From the NCBI GenBank assembly GCA_002633005.1, contig NMRA01000610.1, positions 156,424 through 220,423 of the forward strand: 64,000 nt of DNA. Direction: 5' to 3'. A model generated the notes under the pieces. It did not search any database. It saw only the letters and a program-made list of their open reading frames with translations, and was not told the DNA's origin. The position numbers were made by a program, and so were the translations under genes. How positions within the stretch are numbered: position 1 is the first letter of the stretch; the number at the start of each line of letters is the position of its first letter. This document shows, in pieces, positions 63,001 to 64,000 of this stretch. Origin of the DNA: Phoronis australis. Its lineage: Eukaryota; Phoronida; Phoronidae.

Positions 63001-63914
63001 AAATTGATCCATTCTTGTTGTTTTATTTACCGATTTATATTCCCAAATTGGATAATTTTTAACGTAACCAAGGGCGATGAAGACATTTTAAAAGCTCCGT
63101 TTTCTTACTCTAATAGTCTCCTTCTGTTCATCCGTGAATACATCGGGTACTTCTTTGTTAAGCCACGACTGTACGAGGGGTTCCCACCCCAGGAGGAACG
63201 ACTCCATGTATATCATACCGCACCGGCTGACAGTGGCTGGGGAGGCCTGCTCTAGGTCTTGAGGCTCGAAGATCATATTCTGTTTGTTTGACATCTGAAT
63301 GATCTCACCACTCATCAGGCACAGCTGGGGTAAAAGGATGCAAACATGATCTTAAGAGTTGATTTCTCATAATTTTACAACTAATTTCTTAATCATTAAT
63401 CAATTTTTGATGTCACTCAGTCATATTGGTCAAACTTACAATGTTGGTTTTTGATCAAAATAGTAGAAAGAGTCTAATAACAAACGCACACGTGAAGATT
63501 GACATTATCCTAATCCAACATCTCGGCATATTACACAAAAAAGATCTTCAGGGAGAAATAGTACGACAGCAGCGAATCACACAAATCAAAACACGGTACG
63601 GCCATATATACTGTCATTTGAGTTGTTTGATTCGATGCTGTCATACTACTTCTCCCTGAAGATGTTTTTTTTTGTAATAAACCAAAACGTTGGATTTGGA
63701 TAATCTTCACGTGTGCGCTTGTGATTAGACTCTTGTTCAAATTTCTTATCAAAAATATGACCCAGCAGAGTAAGCTATCATACCTTCTTATTGTCGTCTA
63801 ACACTGTGTTCATATTCTCAATCCACACAGCGTCCACTGGTCCGTCAAATATAATCCACTTCCTGTCATCAGAGGCGTCTGCCGCGTGGTCACGGAAAGT
63901 GTTGGCCAGAATAC
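14862..63914 (-). CDS. DNAH3: Axonemal inner-arm dynein heavy chain, DNAH3-like; C-terminal 2,381 codons in 44 exons, 5' part outside window
   Basis: This is an ATP-driven minus-end motor of ciliary and flagellar inner arms. The 44 exons listed separately join in one open frame with GT-AG borders and compatible phases throughout. Domains in the visible protein: AAA2 Walker B and lid (1-160), AAA3 with GPTGTGKS (332-339), AAA4 with GIGGSGRQS (697-705), stalk and microtubule-binding domain (about 940-1240), AAA5 (about 1300-1590), AAA6/D6 (about 1700-1870), lid and C-terminal domain to [10 protein letters not shown]...LCQLDD-stop. Phrases such as [36 protein letters not shown] and [10 protein letters not shown] place it in the single-headed DNAH3/7/12 group and nearest to DNAH3; DNAH7 or DNAH12 orthology is less likely but not excluded. 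Human family members are about 4,000 residues, so roughly 1,600-1,700 residues (tail, linker, AAA1) lie to the right. Exon 8 is present twice through an assembly overlap; only one copy keeps the frame. Introns not described separately hold nothing that I recognise. Confidence 0.95.
15579..15639 (-). CDS. DNAH3: Dynein exon 43
   Basis: Residues 2313-2332, [20 protein letters not shown], in the C-terminal domain. Short (61 bp), bordered by aaatcag and gtaagt. Ends in phase 1, matching exon 44. Confidence 0.93.
16780..16890 (-). CDS. DNAH3: Dynein exon 42
   Basis: Residues 2276-2312, [16 protein letters not shown] through DSMPV, a signature block of the C-terminal domain. The donor is gtattc, weaker than its neighbours. 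Confidence 0.93.
16891..18615. other. Intron 41, 1.7 kb
   Basis: Apart from the partial foldback MITE near its 3' end it shows no ORF or structured repeat that I can support. Confidence 0.7.
16925..17010. repeat. Foldback MITE (gaaccagttt family), copy 2, partial
   Basis: aaaactggttctcaaaatgcggg and a following ctaactattac match the right arms of the other copies; the left arm is degraded. Confidence 0.5.
18616..18789 (-). CDS. DNAH3: Dynein exon 41
   Basis: Residues 2218-2275. Contains [20 protein letters not shown] and [15 protein letters not shown], the hallmark of the dynein C-terminal domain. Confidence 0.97.
19335..19462. repeat. 64-bp tandem duplication
   Basis: Two nearly identical units begin at 19335 and 19399 with aactagaaattgacagtac; they differ by one base (ttactt / ttattt). 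Intronic. Confidence 0.9.
19617..19709 (-). CDS. DNAH3: Dynein exon 40
   Basis: Residues 2187-2217, [20 protein letters not shown]...LQFFK. In frame at both ends. Confidence 0.96.
20350..20532 (-). CDS. DNAH3: Dynein exon 39
   Basis: Residues 2126-2186, including [19 protein letters not shown] and [19 protein letters not shown]; helical linker between AAA6 lid and C-terminal domain. Confidence 0.96.
21333..21431 (-). CDS. DNAH3: Dynein exon 38
   Basis: Residues 2093-2125, [20 protein letters not shown]...NLEDAQ. The GGGKSS word is a conserved loop here, not a nucleotide-binding P-loop. Confidence 0.95.
23990..24250. repeat. Dispersed repeat B, copy 1
   Basis: Shares tttgactaaggaacaat, gacc.atttcata and ttttttgacagaa.gcatg in the same order with 58630-58860. 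Family unknown. Confidence 0.55.
25946..26085. repeat. Inverted-repeat MITE (cagatgtctta family), copy 1
   Basis: Left arm gattcaccttgctggttcag...catcagattggttctc; right arm caatcagatgtcttag.... A more regular copy lies at 48660-48810. Confidence 0.6.
26142..26187. repeat. 20-bp tandem repeat, 2.3 units
   Basis: The unit ctcaataaagtatccctaca is repeated exactly, then begins a third time. Confidence 0.9.
26499..27060. repeat. Contig-end overlap, left copy
   Basis: This 562-bp segment is repeated right after the single N at 27061. Three base changes and one indel (about 23 bp net) are seen. Intronic. Confidence 0.9.
27061..27061. other. Single-N assembly join
   Basis: One undetermined base separates two nearly identical sequences, the pattern of two contigs joined without merging their overlap. 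Confidence 0.9.
27062..27646. repeat. Contig-end overlap, right copy
   Basis: Counterpart of 26499-27060. It contains the extra block acccagaataacccgccatg, absent on the left, and continues past 27646 into new sequence. Confidence 0.9.
28251..28370. repeat. Foldback MITE (gaaccagttt family), copy 3, most complete
   Basis: Two arms of about 42 bp, from aataatcacttacgggg to gaggaccagttt and from aactggttctcagaatg to gtgactatta, are imperfect inverted copies around a 25-bp spacer. Confidence 0.7.
29077..29169 (-). CDS. DNAH3: Dynein exon 37
   Basis: Residues 2062-2092, [20 protein letters not shown]...LLTLPRQ, a conserved segment of the AAA6 lid region. Confidence 0.96.
29354..29614 (-). CDS. 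DNAH3: Dynein exon 36
   Basis: Residues 1975-2061. Contains [20 protein letters not shown] and [17 protein letters not shown], the most conserved part of the lid (AAA_lid_11). Confidence 0.97.
29722..29830 (+). mobile_element. Possible decayed tRNA-derived SINE
   Basis: gggtttgaatcc (29768) resembles an RNA polymerase III B box, with an A-box-like cagtgtgacgcagtg 46 bases before it. No target duplication found. It is intronic, between exons 35 and 36. Confidence 0.35.
30513..30650 (-). CDS. DNAH3: Dynein exon 35
   Basis: Residues 1929-1974, [20 protein letters not shown] and [20 protein letters not shown]. Confidence 0.97.
31179..31385 (-). CDS. DNAH3: Dynein exon 34
   Basis: Residues 1860-1928. 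Contains [20 protein letters not shown] and [23 protein letters not shown]6 end and start of its lid. Confidence 0.97.
31750..31836 (-). CDS. DNAH3: Dynein exon 33
   Basis: Residues 1831-1859, [20 protein letters not shown]...ICET, the Walker-B-like strand of AAA6. Confidence 0.97.
32383..32459 (-). CDS. DNAH3: Dynein exon 32
   Basis: Residues 1805-1830, [20 protein letters not shown], the P-loop-like segment of AAA6. Its M-G-G-x-R reading is closest to DNAH3 among the single-headed dyneins. Confidence 0.96.
32460..34756. other. Intron 31, 2.3 kb
   Basis: Dominated by the degenerate minisatellite 33410-34180; the rest is AT-rich without recognised content. Confidence 0.7.
33410..34180. repeat. 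Degenerate minisatellite, unit about 80-110 bp
   Basis: About seven diverged units contain the words cagacatg.acacaagg, ggggcttgag, tatgggcaaggtccattgt and gaaggg. The better units begin near 33836, 33931, 34013 and 34090. GC-rich compared with the flanking intron. Confidence 0.8.
34757..34934 (-). CDS. DNAH3: Dynein exon 31
   Basis: Residues 1746-1804, [20 protein letters not shown] and [20 protein letters not shown]; entry of the D6/AAA6 module. Ends in phase 1. Confidence 0.97.
35518..35643 (-). CDS. DNAH3: Dynein exon 30
   Basis: Residues 1704-1745, ending [17 protein letters not shown], the conserved lead into AAA6. Confidence 0.96.
35843..36014 (-). CDS. DNAH3: Dynein exon 29
   Basis: Residues 1646-1703: [20 protein letters not shown], then [20 protein letters not shown]. 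Donor is gttagt. Confidence 0.96.
36210..36485. repeat. Dispersed repeat A, copy 2
   Basis: Diverged counterpart of 14190-14465, same orientation, in the intron between exons 28 and 29. Confidence 0.55.
36914..37074 (-). CDS. DNAH3: Dynein exon 28
   Basis: Residues 1593-1645, [20 protein letters not shown] and [18 protein letters not shown]. Ends in phase 2 before gtaagt. Confidence 0.96.
37584..37826 (-). CDS. DNAH3: Dynein exon 27
   Basis: Residues 1512-1592. Begins [20 protein letters not shown] and ends [20 protein letters not shown]; end of the AAA5 module (AAA_9). Confidence 0.97.
38605..38790 (-). CDS. DNAH3: Dynein exon 26
   Basis: Residues 1450-1511, [19 protein letters not shown], then a charged helix [12 protein letters not shown]...[11 protein letters not shown]. 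Confidence 0.97.
39097..39172. repeat. Short dispersed repeat, copy 1
   Basis: tgatccattct...ttgttgttttattta followed by tttatattc and gtaacc matches 63005-63072. Confidence 0.5.
39300..39416 (-). CDS. DNAH3: Dynein exon 25
   Basis: Residues 1411-1449, [20 protein letters not shown] and [13 protein letters not shown] (AAA5). Confidence 0.97.
39732..39990 (-). CDS. DNAH3: Dynein exon 24
   Basis: Residues 1324-1410. [20 protein letters not shown] leads into [15 protein letters not shown] and [23 protein letters not shown]5 core. Confidence 0.97.
40365..40549. mobile_element. MITE with 36-bp inverted ends
   Basis: Left end ccttattcacgctgtcatca... and inverted right end ccttattcacgcagtcgcca... 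match over about 36 bp up to gagcctc. 185 bp, no ORF. It lies 50 bases from exon 23. Confidence 0.75.
40600..40934 (-). CDS. DNAH3: Dynein exon 23
   Basis: Residues 1213-1323, the longest exon here. Carries the last part of stalk helix CC2 ([16 protein letters not shown]), then [17 protein letters not shown] and [12 protein letters not shown] at the start of AAA5. Confidence 0.97.
41527..41664 (-). CDS. DNAH3: Dynein exon 22
   Basis: Residues 1167-1212, a continuous charged helix ([20 protein letters not shown]) forming stalk coiled coil CC2. Confidence 0.95.
42332..42550 (-). CDS. DNAH3: Dynein exon 21
   Basis: Residues 1094-1166. [20 protein letters not shown] and [20 protein letters not shown]: second half of the microtubule-binding domain and return to CC2. 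Confidence 0.97.
42848..42919 (-). CDS. DNAH3: Dynein exon 20
   Basis: Residues 1070-1093, [20 protein letters not shown] then AAKK: the short variable loop of the microtubule-binding domain. Confidence 0.94.
43349..43507 (-). CDS. DNAH3: Dynein exon 19
   Basis: Residues 1017-1069, [20 protein letters not shown], then [16 protein letters not shown]: end of CC1 and helix H1 of the microtubule-binding domain. Confidence 0.97.
44002..44235. repeat. Tandem repeat apparently derived from the 3' end of exon 18 and its donor
   Basis: The segments 44002-44050 and 44083-44131 resemble the exon 18 end plus donor (44231-44275): compare caccctaatagcatgtgatt, cacctctatagccaatgatt and caccttaatagcttgtgact. 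Between them and exon 18, a unit like ctattgctgcaccacactgta is repeated about three times. Confidence 0.7.
44236..44418 (-). CDS. DNAH3: Dynein exon 18
   Basis: Residues 956-1016, stalk helix CC1, rich in Glu and Lys ([20 protein letters not shown]), ending [14 protein letters not shown]. Confidence 0.96.
44530..44595. repeat. Near-perfect 28-bp hairpin
   Basis: Arms at 44530-44557 and 44568-44595 pair at 25 of 28 positions around a 10-base loop (gttatgtaat); the inner 11 bp, cctgttggtca, are perfect. Function unknown: a MITE remnant or a precursor-like hairpin. Confidence 0.7.
45013..45175 (-). CDS. DNAH3: Dynein exon 17
   Basis: Residues 901-955. [20 protein letters not shown] then [15 protein letters not shown], the AAA4-to-stalk junction. 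Confidence 0.97.
45698..45831 (-). CDS. DNAH3: Dynein exon 16
   Basis: Residues 857-900, [20 protein letters not shown]...RAMSE, AAA4 lid. Confidence 0.96.
46268..46459 (-). CDS. DNAH3: Dynein exon 15
   Basis: Residues 793-856. [20 protein letters not shown] then [14 protein letters not shown], the signature of AAA4 in dynein heavy chains. Confidence 0.97.
46948..47043 (-). CDS. DNAH3: Dynein exon 14
   Basis: Residues 761-792, [20 protein letters not shown]...LEIIEA (AAA4). Confidence 0.96.
47589..47779 (-). CDS. DNAH3: Dynein exon 13
   Basis: Residues 697-760. Starts within the AAA4 P-loop: G split by a phase-1 intron, then [19 protein letters not shown]. Arg replaces the canonical P-loop Lys, as in other axonemal AAA4 modules. 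Walker [12 protein letters not shown] is at the end. Confidence 0.97.
48411..48549 (-). CDS. DNAH3: Dynein exon 12
   Basis: Residues 651-696, [20 protein letters not shown], then [11 protein letters not shown] just before the AAA4 P-loop. Phase-1 donor. Confidence 0.97.
48660..48810. repeat. Inverted-repeat MITE (cagatgtctta family), copy 2
   Basis: Left arm gattcactatgccagttcaa...gagacatctgattggtt and right arm aaccaatcagatgtcttag...gaaccaacaaagtgaatc are inverted copies of about 55 bp. Intronic. Confidence 0.75.
49089..49265 (-). CDS. DNAH3: Dynein exon 11
   Basis: Residues 592-650. [34 protein letters not shown] and a run [17 protein letters not shown], between AAA3 and AAA4. Confidence 0.96.
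49875..50024 (-). CDS. DNAH3: Dynein exon 10
   Basis: Residues 542-591, including [20 protein letters not shown], the conserved AAA3 lid helix. Confidence 0.96.
50606..50719 (-). CDS. DNAH3: Dynein exon 9
   Basis: Residues 504-541, [20 protein letters not shown]...RVVQ (AAA3). Confidence 0.97.
50957..51189 (+). mobile_element. tRNA-derived SINE with 11-bp target duplication
   Basis: A tRNA-like head (50958-51027) has the A-box-like tggcctggttgataagtgcc and an exact-looking B box gggttcgagtccc; the T stem gtggg/cccac and a 7-bp acceptor stem (tggcctg/caggtca, one G-T) can be drawn. An unrelated body follows, with a T-rich 3' end. The direct repeat tatctggaggc flanks it at 50946-50956 and 51190-51200. 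It lies in the intron between exons 8 and 9. Confidence 0.85.
51197..51644. repeat. Contig-end overlap containing exon 8, left copy
   Basis: These 448 bp are repeated, with only a handful of base changes, at 51646-52093 after the single N at 51645. Its left limit falls at the 3' end of the SINE. Confidence 0.92.
51390..51609 (-). CDS. DNAH3: Dynein exon 8, duplicate copy (assembly overlap)
   Basis: Encodes exactly the same peptide as 51839-52058. With 220 bp, splicing both copies would shift the frame, so only one can belong to the transcript. Most likely the same exon from the other contig or haplotype. Confidence 0.85.
51646..52093. repeat. Contig-end overlap containing exon 8, right copy
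   Basis: Same length as the left copy (448 bp). It starts at aggcctgttatg, inside the SINE target duplication, so the state of the SINE on this contig cannot be seen. Confidence 0.92.
51839..52058 (-). CDS. DNAH3: Dynein exon 8
   Basis: Residues 430-503. [20 protein letters not shown], then [22 protein letters not shown]3 sensor region; ends SLKRFSR before gtaaaa. Confidence 0.95.
52650..52799 (-). CDS. DNAH3: Dynein exon 7
   Basis: Residues 380-429. [20 protein letters not shown] carries the AAA3 Walker B ([10 protein letters not shown]), followed by [17 protein letters not shown]. Confidence 0.97.
52934..53172 (-). CDS. DNAH3: Dynein exon 6
   Basis: Residues 301-379. AAA3 Walker [21 protein letters not shown]; ends [11 protein letters not shown]. 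Ends in phase 2. Confidence 0.97.
53503..53565. repeat. CT/CA microsatellite with CGCACGTGCACGTG core
   Basis: A ctctct run passes into acacac, then gcgcacgtgcacgtgcac, then acacac: alternating purine-pyrimidine, a candidate Z-DNA stretch. Confidence 0.85.
54871..55080. repeat. Dispersed repeat C, copy 1
   Basis: It is the reverse complement of 62789-63005 with roughly 70-75% similarity by eye; shared words include gattcttgaatttgggacgacc and tggaatttgggac. No ORF is kept. Confidence 0.75.
55789..55932. repeat. tgatgacccc foldback element, copy 1
   Basis: Ends tctaagttcacacctgatgacccc and, inverted, ctagttttcacttgatgacccc. 144 bp, intronic. A related copy lies at 62575-62700. Confidence 0.6.
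56233..56335. repeat. Foldback MITE (gaaccagttt family), copy 4
   Basis: Left arm agtcagatataacaag...gaaccagttt and right arm aaactggttgtcaaaatgcggg...tatctgactatt are inverted copies. Confidence 0.7.
56530..56674 (-). CDS. DNAH3: Dynein exon 5
   Basis: Residues 252-300. [20 protein letters not shown], then [20 protein letters not shown]-terminal strand of AAA3. Confidence 0.95.
57233..57508 (-). CDS. DNAH3: Dynein exon 4, with acidic-proline insert
   Basis: Residues 160-251. Starts with an acidic stretch [15 protein letters not shown], then a proline run PTPPPPPKK, then the conserved [20 protein letters not shown]. The acidic/proline part is low-complexity and longer than I expect in vertebrate homologues at this AAA2-AAA3 link. 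Confidence 0.95.
58630..58860. repeat. Dispersed repeat B, copy 2
   Basis: Counterpart of 23990-24250 (tttgactaaggaacaatccc, gaccgatttcatag, ttttttgacagaattagcatg). Confidence 0.55.
59982..60231. mobile_element. Tc1/mariner-like MITE, 250 bp, between TA dinucleotides
   Basis: The ends cagtccatgtcaaaagtaat and, inverted, caggaagcgccaaaagtatt share caaaagta.tcagacaa; TA flanks both sides (59980-59981 and 60232-60233), the Tc1/mariner target rule. No transposase. Confidence 0.7.
61865..62118. mobile_element. Tc1/mariner-like MITE, about 254 bp, diverged
   Basis: The right part cattttgtctgaatacttt matches the end of 59982-60231. The left part cagtacaaaagaaaagacat is weaker. TA lies on both sides (61863-61864, 62119-62120). 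Confidence 0.5.
62256..62389 (-). CDS. DNAH3: Dynein exon 3
   Basis: Residues 116-159. [20 protein letters not shown]...YGCMMTEV, the AAA2 lid helix block. Ends in phase 2. Confidence 0.94.
62575..62700. repeat. tgatgacccc foldback element, copy 2
   Basis: Left gcatttgatgaccccc, right ggggtcattaagtgcaactt; related to 55789-55932, which carries the same aggatt word after its right end. Confidence 0.55.
62789..63005. repeat. Dispersed repeat C, copy 2 (inverted)
   Basis: Reverse complement of 54871-55080. It sits between exons 2 and 3 and is followed at 63005-63072 by a second repeat shared with 39097-39172. Confidence 0.75.
63109..63324 (-). CDS. DNAH3: Dynein exon 2
   Basis: Residues 44-115. 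[43 protein letters not shown]2 sensor region; ends EQKETIR before gtaaga. Confidence 0.97.
63448..63755. mobile_element. Foldback element with about 150-bp inverted arms
   Basis: Arms 63448-63597 and 63601-63755 are inverted copies: for example agtctaataacaaacgcaca / agtctaatcacaagcgcaca, and aagatcttcagggagaaata / acatcttcagggagaagtag. Both strands therefore give similar short ORFs. The right arm ends 28 bases from exon 1. Confidence 0.85.
63784..63914 (-). CDS. DNAH3: Dynein exon 1 (first exon visible)
   Basis: Two bases of a split Gly codon, then residues 1-43: [18 protein letters not shown], then [20 protein letters not shown], the AAA2 Walker B. The preceding exon lies beyond the right edge or in the last 86 bases, where I see none. 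Confidence 0.95.
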
Positions 63915-64000
63915 CTATAAGCAAAGGATCAAAAAATGTCGGACAGTTTTCTGTCACATTTGTTTACAAACATCGTCATGATTTAATGCCAAATGCCGAC

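Noticed and set aside
63426-63752. Two ORFs of 73-77 codons encoding similar peptides on opposite strands
   Set aside because: A consequence of the inverted repeat, not genes.
1-64000. Bacterial-style systems, CRISPR arrays, operons or phage
   Set aside because: Intron structure, metazoan domains and eukaryotic repeats throughout; no regular short repeat-spacer array seen.

Overview
The window is animal (metazoan) genomic DNA: intron-rich, AT-rich, crowded with transposon debris, with uniform GT-AG introns. It carries an axonemal dynein, so the organism makes motile cilia or flagella. A RING/B-box/NHL protein, a CR1/L2-style LINE, a tRNA-derived SINE and many foldback MITEs, together with clear signs of a highly heterozygous shotgun assembly, suggest a marine invertebrate such as a lophotrochozoan or a lancelet. 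The species cannot be fixed from this sequence.

Left part (1 to about 9.6 kb). An intact coding stretch on the minus strand runs off the left edge. It encodes a RING, two B-boxes, a coiled coil and the start of an NHL propeller (TRIM2/3/32/71-like layout). The locus with its upstream flank occurs twice (1184-5928 and 6373-9639), separated by a 444-base N gap. Copy 1 holds a 5'-truncated LINE with a 9-bp target duplication; copy 2 has the empty site. Both copies share non-autonomous DNA transposons with cagtggcggat-type ends. The two copies are either a tandem duplication or two unmerged haplotypes.

Middle (9.6 to 14.86 kb). I recognise no gene here. It contains a GC-rich block, a foldback-type element, dispersed repeats and presumably the 3' UTR of the dynein gene.

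Right part (14,862 to the right edge). One minus-strand gene fills 49 kb: the C-terminal 60% or so of an inner-arm axonemal dynein heavy chain of the DNAH3/7/12 group, closest to DNAH3. I placed 44 coding exons (63,914 down to 14,862). They join in a single open frame of 2,381 complete codons, from the AAA2 Walker B region through AAA3, AAA4, stalk and microtubule-binding domain, AAA5, AAA6 and the C-terminal domain to a stop codon. The 5' part (tail, linker, AAA1) lies beyond base 64,000. Exon 8 appears twice around a single N at 51,645. A similar overlap sits at 27,061 inside an intron. Both look like unmerged contig ends, and using both exon copies would break the frame.

The introns hold several MITE families, a SINE with 11-bp target duplications, a degenerate minisatellite, a 300-bp inverted repeat and a tandem repeat apparently built from the end of exon 18 and its splice donor.

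I found no previously undescribed multi-gene system. The most unusual items are the exon-derived donor repeats, the filled/empty LINE pair, the acidic-proline insert between AAA2 and AAA3, and the assembly joins that break exactly at repeat ends. Exon numbers and residue numbers for the dynein refer only to the part visible here.
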